Source: Zestomonas insulae
GTDB taxonomy: Bacteria > Pseudomonadota > Gammaproteobacteria > Pseudomonadales > Pseudomonadaceae
NCBI RefSeq assembly: GCF_016901015.1
Contig: NZ_JAFEUP010000001.1
Span: forward strand, 620,001-684,000
Reading direction: 5' to 3'
DNA length: 64,000 bases
In this document: positions 1-10,462 of the stretch, in pieces
How positions within the stretch are numbered: the first letter of the stretch is position 1
Layout of the letters: each line of letters opens with the position of its first letter
Translations under genes and position numbers: made by a program
The notes under the pieces: model-generated
Seen by the model: the letters and a program-made list of their open reading frames with translations, nothing else
Told to the model about the DNA's origin: nothing
Database searches by the model: none

Positions 1-1776
1 GTGCTGCAGGTGACCGTACAACTTGGCGTACAGGCCGCCGTCGGCGATCAGCTGTTGGTGGTCGCCATCCTCGGCGATGTGCCCGCCATCGAACACCAGC
101 ACGCGATCGGCCTGCTTCACCGCACTCAGGCGGTGGGCGATGATCAGCGTGGTGCGGCCATTGAGGAAGCGCCCGAGCGCCTGGTGCAGGGCATATTCGG
201 TGGCCGCATCGAGGGCCGAGGTGGCTTCGTCGAGGATCACCACCTTGGGTTCGGCGAGGACCATGCGGGCGATCGCCAGGCGCTGGCGCTGACCACCGGA
301 GAGGCGCACGCCGGAGCGTCCGACCACGCTGTCCAGGCCTTGCGGCAGGCCACGAATGGTCTCGGCCAACTGGGCGATTTCCAGCGCCCGCCAGCAGGCC
401 TCGTCGTCGCGCTCGCGGCCGAGGGTCAGGTTGGCGCGCACGCTGTCGTTGAACAGTGCCGGATGCTGCAGCACCACCGCGACGTTGTCGCGCACCCGTT
501 CCAGGCCGATCTCCTCCAAGCTGCTGCCGCCGAAGCGGATGTTACCGGCCTGCGCCGTGTACAGGCCGAGCAGCAGCTGCACCAGAGTGCTCTTGCCGCC
601 GCCGCTGGCGCCGACGATGGCGACTTTCTCGCCGGGCGCGATGGACAGGTTCAGGTCAGCCAGCACTGGCTCGTCGCGGTAGGCGAAGGTCAGCCCGCGC
701 ACTTCGACGCCAACCGTCTCGCGACCCTTGAACGGATCGACGCGCCCCTCGTGCTGCGGCTCGTCGGCGCGGGCCAGCAGCTCGTTGATGCGGAACAGCG
801 CGCCGCCCGCGGCGTAGAAGGCGTACTGCAGGCTGAGCAGCTGCTCGACCGGGCCGATCATGTACCAGAGGTAACTGAACACCGCGAGCATTTGCCCGAT
901 CGACAGGTCGGAGAGCAGCACGGTGAGCATCGCCGCGGCGCGAAACACGTCGATGCCGAACTGGAACAGCAGGCCGCTGGCGCGCCCGGCGGCGTCGCTC
1001 TTCCACATCGAGGCGACGGAGAAGTCGCGCACTTCACGGGCGCGCAGGCCCAGGCGGCCGAGGAAGAAGCCCTGACGGTTGCCGGCGCGCACTTCCTGGA
1101 TTGCTTCGAGGGTCTCGGTGAGCGCCTGGGTGAAGCGCGAGGTGCTGTCGTTCTCCAGCTTCTTCAGGTGTTTGACGCGCTTGCCCAGCTGCACCGTGGC
1201 GTAGATCACCAGCGGATTGAACAGCAGGATCAGCAGCGCCAGCTGCCAGTGCATCCACATCAGGATGGCGGCGGTGCCGGTGAGGGTCAGTACGGCGACG
1301 AGGAAACGACTGAGGGTTTCGCCGACGAACTTGTCGAGGGTGTCCAGATCGGTGACCAGGTGGGTGGTCACCGTGCCGCTGCCAAGGCTTTCGTACTCGC
1401 CGAGCGAGATGCGCTTGAGCCGCTCGATCAGGCGAATGCGGATGCGGTAGACGATGTCCTTCGACAGGCGCGCGAACAGCCGCGCCTGCAGCACGTTGAA
1501 GACCAGCGCCATGCTGCGCAGCAGCAGGGTCAACGCGACCATCAGGCCGATGTAGCCGAACGCACCCTGCCATGCGGTGGGCAGGAAATGGTCCATGACC
1601 TTGAGCGCGGCGTCGCCCTGCTTGAGCAGCACTTCGTCGACCAGCAAGGGCAGCAACAAGGGAATCGGCACGCTGCACAGGGTGGCCAGCACCGCGACCA
1701 GGTTGGCGAGGATCAGCGCCTGCTTGTGGCGCAGGGCCAGACGGCGGATTTCCGCCCAACTCAGACGATCAGACAT
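1..1776 (-). CDS. ABC exporter, fused membrane and ATPase domains (3' end outside window)
   Basis: The 592 visible residues start at ATG 1776 and continue past base 1, so the C-terminus is missing. The first roughly 310 residues are a six-helix exporter membrane domain. The nucleotide-binding domain follows, with Walker A GASGGGKST around K395, then the signature LSGGQRQR, Walker B VVILDEAT and an H-loop (IIAHRLS). This half-size architecture is that of MsbA/MdlB-like homodimeric exporters of lipids, drugs or peptides in the inner membrane. The substrate cannot be read from the sequence. The start overlaps the stop of the upstream DsbA-family gene by 8 bases, so the two are probably translationally coupled in an operon headed by trhO. 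Confidence 0.93.
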   Translation of the reverse strand, partial: MSDRLSWAEIRRLALRHKQALILANLVAVLATLCSVPIPLLLPLLVDEVLLKQGDAALKVMDHFLPTAWQGAFGYIGLMVALTLLLRSMALVFNVLQARLFARLSKDIVYRIRIRLIERLKRISLGEYESLGSGTVTTHLVTDLDTLDKFVGETLSRFLVAVLTLTGTAAILMWMHWQLALLILLFNPLVIYATVQLGKRVKHLKKLENDSTSRFTQALTETLEAIQEVRAGNRQGFFLGRLGLRAREVRDFSVASMWKSDAAGRASGLLFQFGIDVFRAAAMLTVLLSDLSIGQMLAVFSYLWYMIGPVEQLLSLQYAFYAAGGALFRINELLARADEPQHEGRVDPFKGRETVGVEVRGLTFAYRDEPVLADLNLSIAPGEKVAIVGASGGGKSTLVQLLLGLYTAQAGNIRFGGSSLEEIGLERVRDNVAVVLQHPALFNDSVRANLTLGRERDDEACWRALEIAQLAETIRGLPQGLDSVVGRSGVRLSGGQRQRLAIARMVLAEPKVVILDEATSALDAATEYALHQALGRFLNGRTTLIIAHRLSAVKQADRVLVFDGGHIAEDGDHQQLIADGGLYAKLYGHLQH

Positions 1777-2407
1777 GGGTGCCGCGCTCCAGCCAGCGCG
1801 CCAGCAACGGCGCCAGTTGGTCCAGCGGCTGATAACCGTTGGTGAGCAGGGCCAGTTGCCCGTCGCGCTCGGCCAGCAGCGTGGGGAAGCCGGCGATGCC
1901 AAGGTCCTGCACCCAGCTGAAGTCGGCGACCGTCGCCGCGCGCTGCTCGGCGCTGTCGAAGGCCTCGACGAACACCATGCGCGGCAATCCGGCCGCTTCC
2001 GCCAGTTCCGCCAGCACACCGGGTTGGCCGACGTCGCGACCTTCGATGTAGAAGGCCTGCTGGATCTGTTTGACCAGCGGCCAGACGCTTTGCGCATCCA
2101 GGCTGCGCGCGGCGACCAGCGCGCGGCAGGCCGGCTCGGTGTCGTAGACGAAGCCGTCGGGCAGCGCGCCCTCGAAGCGGAACGGCTGGCCGGTGGTGCG
2201 CAGCACCTCGTGCCAGTGTTCGAGAATGTAGCGCCGGGTGGTCGGGTCCAGCGCCGCGCCGCCGCCGGTGCGCAAGCCGCCCGCGATCAGCTGGATGCCG
2301 ACGCCGGCCGCCGCTGCCTGCGCGGCGAGCGCCTCGACCACCGGGGCGAAGCCCCAGCACCAGGAGCACATGGGGTCCATCACATACAGCAGACGGGCTT
2401 CGCGCAC
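1769..2407 (-). CDS. DsbA-family (FrnE-like) thiol oxidoreductase
   Basis: This 212-residue protein has the redox motif CSWC at residues 14-17, directly after the first beta strand (LLYVMDPMCSWC), and the helical insertion of the DsbA/2-hydroxychromene isomerase superfamily. A cis-proline region, GIAGFPTLL, lies near residue 175. There is no signal peptide, so it is probably cytoplasmic, like FrnE proteins, rather than a periplasmic DsbA. It lies 10 bases after trhO and overlaps the ABC exporter by 8 bases, consistent with one transcript. The physiological substrate is unknown. Confidence 0.85.
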   Translation of the reverse strand: MREARLLYVMDPMCSWCWGFAPVVEALAAQAAAAGVGIQLIAGGLRTGGGAALDPTTRRYILEHWHEVLRTTGQPFRFEGALPDGFVYDTEPACRALVAARSLDAQSVWPLVKQIQQAFYIEGRDVGQPGVLAELAEAAGLPRMVFVEAFDSAEQRAATVADFSWVQDLGIAGFPTLLAERDGQLALLTNGYQPLDQLAPLLARWLERGTHV

Positions 2408-2417
2408 GCTTCAGTCC

Positions 2418-3353
2418 TTAGCTTTCGAGAGCCTTGTAGTTGTACCCGATCGGGTGCGGCAGGTTACGCGCCTTGGCGATCTCGATCTGCCGCTGGCGCT
2501 CGCGCGCGCTGGTCCGGGTCTTCTCCGACAGGGTATCCCAGCAGTGCGGGCAACTGATCCCAGCCGCGTAGTGCTCGGACTGACGGTCCTCGATGGAGAT
2601 CGGGTTGCGGCAGGCGTGGCACTGGTCGTAGTCGCCTTCGCTGAGGTCGTGGCGCACGGTGACCCGGTTGTCGAACACGAAGCAGTCACCACGCCACTTG
2701 GTCTCGGCCTGCGGCACTTCCTCGAGGTATTTGAGGATGCCGCCCTTGAGGTGATAGACCTCTTCGAAGCCCTGACCGAGCATGTAGCTGGAAGCCTTCT
2801 CGCAACGGATGCCACCGGTGCAGAACATCGCCACTTTCTTGTGCTTGCTCGGGTCGAAGTGGGCCTTGATGTACTCGGGGAACTCGCGGAACGACTTGGT
2901 GCGCGGGTCGATGGCGCCGTCGAAGGTGCCGATCGCCACTTCGTAGTCGTTGCGAGTATCGATCAGCAGTACTTCCGGATCGCTGATCAGCGCGTTCCAG
3001 TCCTGCGGCTCGATGTAGGTGCCGACCTGCTGGTTGGGATCGACGCCCGGCACGCCGAGGGTGACGATTTCCTTCTTCAGCTTGACCTTGGTGCGATAGA
3101 ACGGCTGCTCGTCGCAATAGGATTCTTTGTGGTCGATATCAGCGAAGCGTGCGTCGAGCTTGAACCAGGCCAGCAGCGCGTCGATCCCCGCGCGGGTGCC
3201 GGAAACGGTGCCGTTGATGCCTTCTTCGGCGAGCAGCAGGGTGCCCTTGATATCGTGGTCGAGCAGGGTTTGCAGCAGGGGTTCGCGCAGCGCGAGGTAG
3301 TCCGGCAGAGAGACGAACTTATACAGCGCCGCCACGACTATGTTCGGAGTCAT
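2418..3353 (-). CDS. trhO: tRNA uridine(34) hydroxylase TrhO (rhodanese-like)
   Basis: This 311-residue YceA/TrhO protein belongs to a family that hydroxylates U34 of tRNA on the way to 5-methoxy- or carboxymethoxy-uridine. An N-terminal acylphosphatase-like region (residues 1-95) precedes a rhodanese domain with the active-site loop CTGGIRC, Cys178 and Cys184. The C-terminal part carries two CxxC pairs (CHAC and CPHC) that look like a zinc site. It is the first gene of a leftward operon with the DsbA-family and ABC genes. The start ATG at 3353 gives the expected N-terminus, [13 protein letters not shown]. Confidence 0.93.
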   Translation of the reverse strand: MTPNIVVAALYKFVSLPDYLALREPLLQTLLDHDIKGTLLLAEEGINGTVSGTRAGIDALLAWFKLDARFADIDHKESYCDEQPFYRTKVKLKKEIVTLGVPGVDPNQQVGTYIEPQDWNALISDPEVLLIDTRNDYEVAIGTFDGAIDPRTKSFREFPEYIKAHFDPSKHKKVAMFCTGGIRCEKASSYMLGQGFEEVYHLKGGILKYLEEVPQAETKWRGDCFVFDNRVTVRHDLSEGDYDQCHACRNPISIEDRQSEHYAAGISCPHCWDTLSEKTRTSARERQRQIEIAKARNLPHPIGYNYKALES

Positions 3354-3406
3354 GCGGGTACTTCCTTCCAGTGGTCACCCTCGCAAAGGGCGGACCGGTT
3401 AAACGA

Positions 3407-3431
3407 CAACGCCGGCTGCGAGCCGGCGTTG
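3407..3431 (-). terminator. Hairpin terminator after bolA-like gene
   Basis: An 11-bp perfect stem (CAACGCCGGCT / AGCCGGCGTTG) with a 3-base loop lies between the end of the BolA gene and the start of trhO. Read leftward it is followed by TCGTTTAA, a weak U-tract, so it probably ends the DUF2059-bolA transcript. Confidence 0.6.
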
Positions 3432-3468
3432 GCGGATTCTACCCCAGGGAGCCGCACGGGCAAAACGG

Positions 3469-3774
3469 CTAGTGGTCGTGCTGGCTGCCGCCGCGACAGG
3501 TCGGCGAGTCAGGCGCCTGCCCCTGCACCGCCCATTCCTCTGGGGTGTAGGTGTGCAGCGCCAGGGCATGGAACTGGCCCATCAGCTCGCCGAGGCTGGC
3601 GTAGACCTTCTGGTGGCGCTTGACCGCGTTCAGCCCGGCAAACACCGGGCTGACCACCACCGCCTTGAAGTGGGTTTCCAGGCCACGGCTGTGCATGTGG
3701 CTCTCGTCCTGCACCTCGAGGTGCTGGGGCTCGAGCGCGGCCAGCGCAGTCTGGATACGTTCACGCATGGACAT
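3469..3774 (-). CDS. BolA family protein
   Basis: This 101-residue protein shows the BolA pattern: an N-terminal helix with RIQTALAALEP, the strand LEVQDESHMHSRG, and a helix-turn-helix-like core, NAVKRHQKVYASLGELM. BolA proteins bind monothiol glutaredoxins and iron-sulfur clusters and influence cell shape and transcription. The C-terminal tail is histidine- and cysteine-rich (SPTCRGGSQHDH) beyond the family core. The start at 3774 has a GGAG six bases upstream. It follows the DUF2059 gene by 12 bases and is probably co-transcribed with it. Confidence 0.88.
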   Translation of the reverse strand: MSMRERIQTALAALEPQHLEVQDESHMHSRGLETHFKAVVVSPVFAGLNAVKRHQKVYASLGELMGQFHALALHTYTPEEWAVQGQAPDSPTCRGGSQHDH

Positions 3775-3786
3775 GCAGGACTCCGC

Positions 3787-4302
3787 TTACTTCTTCTTCG
3801 CCGGTGCCGCTTTTGGCTCCAGCTCGGCGGTCATGTCGGACAGCAGCTTGTTGACCTGCGGTACGGCGGCTTCCAGCTTGGACTGGGTCAGCTGGGCGGA
3901 CTGCTGGGTCAGGCCCGGCATCTTCTCCAGCATCTTCTTGCCCAACGGCGAGTCGTAGAAGGCCAGCAGGTCCTTCAGCTCCTGTTCGGTGAACGCGCCG
4001 GTGTACAGCTTGACCATGTCCGGCTTGATCTTGTCCCAGCCCACCGCATTGTCCAGGGCGGCGTTGGCCTTGGCCTGGTAGCTCTCGAGCAGCGGCTTCT
4101 TGGCTTCCGGCGCTTTGGTCTGGGCGAAGCGCTGGGCGAACATCTGTTGCACTTGGGCGTACACCGGCACGGTCAGCTTGTCGGCGTGGGCCAGCTTGAG
4201 GAAGCGCTCGGCGTTGGCGGCGTGGCTGGCCGCGTCCGCCAGAACCTGGCCACTCAAGCCGACGAGAAGAACGGCGGTGCAGAACGCGCGGATCGGAGTC
4301 AT
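3787..4302 (-). CDS. DUF2059 domain periplasmic protein
   Basis: The protein has 171 residues, with a cleavable signal peptide (MTPIRAFCTAVLLVGLSGQVLADA) ending near residue 23. The helical DUF2059 domain contains the recognisable LYTGAFTEQELKDLLAFYDSPLGKK region. The tail is lysine-rich (AAPAKKK). It is probably exported to the periplasm. The function of the family is not known to me. It heads the leftward pair with bolA, and an AGGGAA ribosome site precedes the start. Confidence 0.82.
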   Translation of the reverse strand: MTPIRAFCTAVLLVGLSGQVLADAASHAANAERFLKLAHADKLTVPVYAQVQQMFAQRFAQTKAPEAKKPLLESYQAKANAALDNAVGWDKIKPDMVKLYTGAFTEQELKDLLAFYDSPLGKKMLEKMPGLTQQSAQLTQSKLEAAVPQVNKLLSDMTAELEPKAAPAKKK

Positions 4303-4403
4303 GTAATTTCCCTAGTGATTGGAGAAGCGGATGGCGGACAAGTCTTGCGGGAAGCCATTCTGCGCCGTCGCCGGGTGTCGCTCAAGCGGTGCGCTCGGGA
4401 GGC

Positions 4404-4427
4404 CAGGCGCCAGGCGCTTGGCGCCTG
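4404..4427. repeat. Inverted repeat in intergenic region
   Basis: A 9-bp perfect inverted repeat, CAGGCGCCA / TGGCGCCTG, with a 6-base spacer lies between the divergent DUF2059 and DUF2804 genes. It has no T-tract. It could be an operator or a structured leader; nothing in the sequence decides between them. Confidence 0.4.
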
Positions 4428-4583
4428 AAAATCCTACGTTGTCAAATGGCCATTACTTGCCCATCCTTTGGTCGGGGCGGCATGCTTTGGTGCAATCGCG
4501 CTAGCCGCCCGTATGAGTCGACCGCGCAATGATGGTCAAGTTGCATGAACGCCGGCTGCAAACCGCACACATGGACGTGCTCG

Positions 4584-5597
4584 ATGAACAGTATTCTCAC
4601 CCCGCCCACGGCTACTCCCTTGCTGCCTCTTTGTGACGCCAACGGCGACCTGCTGCGCGAAGCGATCGGCTGGTCGCCGCGCCCTCGCGTGCAATGCGCC
4701 CTGCCCGGCCACTTCGGTCGGCGCAAGCGCTGGAACCACTGGTGCATCACCACACCGGGCTGGATGCTGTCGCTGACCGTCGCCGACCTCGACTACCTGA
4801 GCTACGGCGCCGCCTACTTCCTCGACATGAGCAGCGGTGAGGCGGTCGCCCACACCCAATTGCGCGCCCTCGGCCGTGGCTGCGAGCTGCCCGATACACC
4901 GCTGGCCAGCCATGCGTTCTGCCATCCGCGCCTGCAACTGCGCGCCGATGCGCAACCCGGGCGCCTGCGCCTGATCGTGCAGGCGCCGGATATCGGTGGC
5001 CAGGCGCTGAACGTGGCGCTGGATATTCAGCGCCCGGCGCACCTCGACTCGGTCAACCTGGTGGTGCCGTTCGAGGGTAAGGGCTTTCACGCCACCTCGC
5101 GGCATCTCGGCCTGCCCACCGCCGGCAGCGTACAGCTGGGCAACCGGCAGTACACCTGCGAGGCCGGGCAGAGCTTCGCCTCGCTGGACTTCGGCCGCGG
5201 CATCTGGCCATTCCACAGCAACTGGACGCGTGCCGCCTTCGCCGCCCCGGGTGGCGTGGCCGGCAACTTCGGTTCGGGCTGGACGGATGCCAGCGGCCTC
5301 TCGGAAAACGCCCTGTGGTTCGGCGGCAACCTGATGCACCTGGAAAGCGCCATACGCCTGGAGCAGGCGCCGCACGGCCCGCTGGCACCCTGGCAGCTGA
5401 GCACCGACGACGGCCGCGTCGACCTGGAGTTCACCCCGCGCCAACACCACCTGGCGCGCCCGAGCTTTGGGCCGTTCCATGCCTCGACCGGCCAGTGGTT
5501 CGGGCATTTCGACGGCGTGTTGCGTGGCCCGGACGACGAGCGTGTGCCGGTCAATCGGGCGCTCGGCTGGCTCGGCCACACCGACGCGCGCTGGTAA
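4584..5597 (+). CDS. DUF2804 family protein
   Basis: A protein of 337 residues from ATG 4584. An upstream in-frame ATG at 4545 would add 13 residues; neither start has a strong ribosome site. The N-terminus (PLCDANGDLLREAIGWSPRPR) and the conserved core (GHFGRRKRWNHWC, GRGIWPFHSNWTRAAF) match the DUF2804 family as I remember it. The chain is a beta-rich, lipocalin-like or glycosidase-like fold with no transmembrane segment or signal peptide. The biochemical role is unknown. It stands alone between a divergent gene and fumC. Confidence 0.8.
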   Translation: MNSILTPPTATPLLPLCDANGDLLREAIGWSPRPRVQCALPGHFGRRKRWNHWCITTPGWMLSLTVADLDYLSYGAAYFLDMSSGEAVAHTQLRALGRGCELPDTPLASHAFCHPRLQLRADAQPGRLRLIVQAPDIGGQALNVALDIQRPAHLDSVNLVVPFEGKGFHATSRHLGLPTAGSVQLGNRQYTCEAGQSFASLDFGRGIWPFHSNWTRAAFAAPGGVAGNFGSGWTDASGLSENALWFGGNLMHLESAIRLEQAPHGPLAPWQLSTDDGRVDLEFTPRQHHLARPSFGPFHASTGQWFGHFDGVLRGPDDERVPVNRALGWLGHTDARW

Positions 5598-5666
5598 TTC
5601 CGTCACTCCGGAACCCGCGGCGGAACAGGCGGCCTAAACTGCCGGAAGACTATCCGGAGAATCAGC

Positions 5667-7053
<1,387 letters not shown>

Positions 7054-7061
<8 letters not shown>

Positions 7062-7674
7062 AGCCGCGAAGCATGGCGCCACGCCGCTGGAAGGCGACGG
7101 CAAACGTATTCTGATGATCTTCGGCACGCCCAAGGCCGAGGGGCTCTGTCATGCGCTGGGCGAAGCCTACGCGCTGGGCGCGCGGCGCGAAGGCCACGTG
7201 GTGCGCCAGCTGAAGCTCGGCGAGCTGCACTTCGACCCGGTGCTGCGCGGTGGCTACGACCACAACCAGAACCTTGAAGCCGACTTGCTCGAAGCGCAGC
7301 GGCAGATCCACTGGGCCGAGCATCTGGTAATCGTCTACCCGGTCTGGTGGGGCGGCCTGCCGGCGCTGCTGCAGGGCTTCTTCGACCGGGTATTCATGCC
7401 CGGTTTCGCCTTCAAGTACCGCGGGCGCTCGCCGCACTGGGAGAAACTGCTGAGCGGCCGCACCGCCGACCTGCTGGTGACCCTGGACACCCCGCGCTGG
7501 TACTTCCGCTGGCTGTACGGCGCGCCGGCGCACCGGCAGATGGTCCGCGTGGTGCTGGGCTCCTGCGGGATCAAGACCCAGCGCCTGACCAGCTTCTCGC
7601 CGGTGCGCACCTCCTCGGAAACCCAGCGGCAGAACTGGCTGCGCAAGGCCGAGGCGCTCGGCAGTCGCGCCTAG
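7054..7674 (+). CDS. NAD(P)H-dependent flavodoxin-fold oxidoreductase
   Basis: A protein of 206 residues from ATG 7054, overlapping the end of fumC. It has the NQO1/KefF-type flavodoxin fold: a first strand with [12 protein letters not shown] for FMN phosphate binding, then [31 protein letters not shown], the family's hallmark flavin-binding region. It probably reduces quinones or related electrophiles in the cytosol using NAD(P)H. The stop overlaps the stop of the convergent EamA gene by three bases. Confidence 0.88.
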
Positions 7675-8627
7675 CCGGCGGTCGCTGCACGCCGCGCGCG
7701 CAGCCCGGCGAGCAGCGACGGGCCCATGGCGGTGAACGCCGAGCCGAGCACCACCAGCACCGCCCCGATGTACGCCAGCGTGTTGATCAGTTCCGGCTGC
7801 ACATGCTCCGGCCACAGGCTGGCGGCCAGCGCCACCGAGGCGAAGGTCACCAGCGGGGTAATCGCCAGCGTCGCACTGACCCGCGACGCTTCCCAATGCG
7901 CCAGCGCCTCGGCGAAGGCGCCGTAGGCGACCAGGGTGTTCAGGCAGCAGGCCAGCAGCAGCCAGCCCTGCAGCGGACTGAGCTCCAGCACCTGTTGCGG
8001 ATGCGCCCAGGGCGTCAGCAAGGCGGCGCAGGCCAGGTAGATCACCATCATCACCTGCACCGAGTTCCACACCGTCAGCAGCTGCTTCTGCGCCAGGCCG
8101 TAGAAGGTCCAGACGAACGCCGCTGCGAGCACCACCAGCACCCCGGTGGTGTAGGCGGTCAGCGACGACAGCAGCTCATCCAGGCGCTGATTGAAGAACA
8201 AGCCGAAGCCCAGCAGCATCACCAGCAGACCGATCGCCTGGCCGACGCTGAACGACTCACGAAAGATGAACAGGCTGCTGATCAGAAACAGCACCGGGGC
8301 GAGCTGGATCACCAGCTGCGTGGTGCCCGGGCTGAGCAGCTCGAGGCCGAACAGATAGAGCACGTAGTTGCCGGTCAGCCCGGCGATCGCCAGCACCAGC
8401 AGGCGTCGGCCGTTACGACCCAGCGCGGCGAAACTCGGCAGGCGCCGCGTCGCGGCGAGGTAGCCGAGCAGGATCGAACCGGCGACGAGCAGGCGATACC
8501 AGGTGACGGTGACCGGGTCCATCACCTGCAGCACTTCCTTGAGTTTGATCGGCAGGATGCCCCAGAGCACGGCGGTGACCAGGGCGAGCAGGAAGCCGTA
8601 AAGCCAACGGCCGGAGGAAATGTGCAT
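7671..8627 (-). CDS. EamA (DMT) family transporter
   Basis: This 318-residue integral membrane protein has about ten hydrophobic helices in two EamA repeats: FLLALVTAVLWGILPIKLKEVL at the start and a second repeat from VVLAAAFVWTFYGLAQKQLL. The start is ATG 8627 (MHISSGRW). The RarD-like beginning suggests export of a small metabolite or amino acid; the substrate is not known. A dyad about 80-105 bases upstream could be its operator. It converges on the oxidoreductase gene with overlapping stop codons. Confidence 0.88.
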   Translation of the reverse strand: MHISSGRWLYGFLLALVTAVLWGILPIKLKEVLQVMDPVTVTWYRLLVAGSILLGYLAATRRLPSFAALGRNGRRLLVLAIAGLTGNYVLYLFGLELLSPGTTQLVIQLAPVLFLISSLFIFRESFSVGQAIGLLVMLLGFGLFFNQRLDELLSSLTAYTTGVLVVLAAAFVWTFYGLAQKQLLTVWNSVQVMMVIYLACAALLTPWAHPQQVLELSPLQGWLLLACCLNTLVAYGAFAEALAHWEASRVSATLAITPLVTFASVALAASLWPEHVQPELINTLAYIGAVLVVLGSAFTAMGPSLLAGLRARRAATAG

Positions 8628-8702
8628 GGCAGTCTCGAAGCAGGCGGGTCCGGAAATCCGGTAAAGCCGCATTCTAGGCGGCTGCCGGAGATCGACACAG
8701 GG

Positions 8703-8732
8703 ACAGTTGCCGGTACTGTTGCAGGCAACTGT
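8703..8732. promoter_or_regulatory. Candidate operator dyad upstream of EamA gene
   Basis: A perfect 9-bp inverted repeat, ACAGTTGCC / GGCAACTGT, is separated by 12 bases that contain a further partial copy (ACTGTTGC). It lies 76-105 bases before the EamA start in an otherwise featureless intergenic region. The arrangement fits a dimeric regulator site, such as GntR/MocR or LysR type, but no regulator gene is adjacent. Confidence 0.45.
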
Positions 8733-8885
8733 ACGGGTCGCGTCAGAAAATCGGCGTAAACCGGCGTTTTTCGATACCAATAAGCCACTAAAAATCAGCC
8801 ACTTGTCGCCAGACCCGGCAAATCGGCCAACCCCGGTTAGACTCCAAACAAGAGTGATTTGCAGCATTCCACGGGAGTAACGCTC

Positions 8886-9095
8886 ATGTACGGGCAACGC
8901 GAAGCAGACCTCAATGCCGCCACGCATTACCGCAGCGATCGCGTCAGCTCGATCAACGGCCAGTTCTTCTTCGCCACCCGCGAGGGCACCCTGGAAGGCC
9001 CGTACTTCAATCGCGGCGACGTCGAGCGCGAGATTCAGCGCTACATCCAGCGCTATCAGCAGGCCGCCGGGCTGATCGAAAGCCGCAGCTTCTGA
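8886..9095 (+). CDS. Small conserved protein, DUF6316-like
   Basis: This 69-residue protein starts at ATG 8886 with GGGAG eight bases upstream. It contains the pattern RSDRVSSINGQFFFATREGTLEGPY followed by an amphipathic helix (DVEREIQRYIQRYQQ). Similar short proteins are common in Pseudomonas with no known function; the DUF6316 name is from memory. It is cytoplasmic by composition. A strong bidirectional terminator follows. Confidence 0.75.
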   Translation: MYGQREADLNAATHYRSDRVSSINGQFFFATREGTLEGPYFNRGDVEREIQRYIQRYQQAAGLIESRSF

Positions 9096-9112
9096 GCCGC
9101 TCCCGCAGGCAT

Positions 9113-9141
9113 AAAAAAACCGCGCCGAGGCGCGGTTTTTT
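9113..9141. terminator. Bidirectional intrinsic terminator
   Basis: A 7-bp GC stem, CCGCGCC / GGCGCGG, is flanked by A7 on the left and T6 on the right, between the small gene at 8886 and the convergent thiolase gene. It should stop transcripts from both sides. Confidence 0.92.
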
Positions 9142-9156
9142 GTGGCCGGCGCTAAC

Positions 9157-10341
9157 TCAGCGCACCGCCTCGAACAGGCCGGTGGCGCCCATGCCGCCGC
9201 CGACACACATGGTCACGATGCCGTAGCGCAGGTTGCGGCGCTGCAGTTCGCGGACGATGTGGCCGACCTGGCGCGAGCCGGTCATGCCGAACGGGTGGCC
9301 GATGGAGATCGAGCCGCCGTTGACGTTGTACTTCGCGTTGTCGATGCCCAGGCGATCGCGGGCATACAGGCACTGCGAGGCGAAGGCTTCGTTGAGCTCC
9401 CACAGGTCGATGTCGGCGATCTGCAGACCCTTGGCCTTGAGCAGTTTCGGCACCGAGAACACCGGGCCGATGCCCATTTCGTCCGGCTCGCAGCCGGCGA
9501 CGGTGAAGCCGCGGAAGAACGCCTTGGGCTTGAGGCCCAGTTCCAGGGCTTTCTCCAGACTCATCACCAGGGTCATCGAGGCGCCGTCGGACAGCTGCGA
9601 GGCGTTGCCGGCGGTGACCGAACCGTCTTCGGCGAACACCGGCTTCAGCGAATTGAGGCTTTCGATGGTGGTGTCCGGACGGTTGCAATCGTCACGGTCG
9701 ACCACGCCGTCGAGGATCGACTTCTCGCCGGTGGCCTTGTCTTCAACCTGATACTTGACGTTCATCGGCACGATTTCGTCGTTGAACAGCCCGGCGGCCT
9801 GGGCCTGCGCGGTGCGCTGCTGGCTCTGCAGGGCGTACAGGTCCTGCTGCTCGCGGGTCACGTTGTAGCGACGGGCGACAATCTCGGCGGTCTGGCCCAT
9901 CGGGTAGTAGATGCCGGGGTGTTCGAGTTGCAGGCGCGGGTTGACGAAGTTGTCGCGGTTCTGGCTCTTCGCGGTCAGGGTGATCGACTCCACGCCGCCG
10001 GCGACGATGATGTCGCTGCAGCCGGAAGCCACCTGGTTGGCGGCGATGGCGATGGCCTGCAGGCCCGAGGAGCAGTAGCGGTTGAGGGTCATGCCGGCCA
10101 CGCCGATGCCCAGACCAGACAGCACCGCGACGTTGCGGCCAATGTTGTGGCCCTGGGCGCCCTCGTTGGAGCCGGCGCCAACCACGCAGTCGTCGACCAG
10201 CGCCGGATCGATGCCGGTGCGCGCCAGCAGCGCGTTGACGCAGTGTGCCGCCATGTCGTCAGGACGGGTCATGTTGAACTTGCCACGGAAGGACTTGGCC
10301 AGGCCAGTCCGCACGCTGTCGACTATCACCACTTCACGCAT
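9157..10341 (-). CDS. Acetyl-CoA C-acyltransferase (thiolase)
   Basis: This 394-residue thiolase has the nucleophilic cysteine in NRYCSSGLQAIAIAA near residue 89, the histidine motif GHPFGMTGSRQ near residue 349 and the C-terminal CVGGGMGATGLFE with the second active cysteine. It condenses or cleaves acyl-CoA in fatty acid or related degradation. There is no partner hydratase/dehydrogenase gene next to it, so whether it is degradative or acetoacetyl-CoA forming is undecided. It is transcribed leftward alone. Confidence 0.93.
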   Translation of the reverse strand: MREVVIVDSVRTGLAKSFRGKFNMTRPDDMAAHCVNALLARTGIDPALVDDCVVGAGSNEGAQGHNIGRNVAVLSGLGIGVAGMTLNRYCSSGLQAIAIAANQVASGCSDIIVAGGVESITLTAKSQNRDNFVNPRLQLEHPGIYYPMGQTAEIVARRYNVTREQQDLYALQSQQRTAQAQAAGLFNDEIVPMNVKYQVEDKATGEKSILDGVVDRDDCNRPDTTIESLNSLKPVFAEDGSVTAGNASQLSDGASMTLVMSLEKALELGLKPKAFFRGFTVAGCEPDEMGIGPVFSVPKLLKAKGLQIADIDLWELNEAFASQCLYARDRLGIDNAKYNVNGGSISIGHPFGMTGSRQVGHIVRELQRRNLRYGIVTMCVGGGMGATGLFEAVR

Positions 10342-10462
10342 GGCACACCTCGTTGTTGTCTTCTTGAGCCAATGAATGGAAACCGACGGCGATCATAAGC
10401 GCGACGCCGGAATTCCTGCGACGATCATTCATAACGCATATGCGCAGCCATCCGAGGGGCGC

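Noticed and set aside
1-1845. Long rightward open frame over the ABC exporter region
   Set aside because: It is the antisense shadow of a clear exporter with all ATPase motifs. The translated product is a compositionally odd Gln/His/Ala/Gly-rich chain, as expected from opposite-strand GC-rich codons.
4319-4504. 61-codon rightward open frame between DUF2059 and DUF2804 genes
   Set aside because: No convincing ribosome site or conserved residues, and it includes the inverted repeat at 4404.
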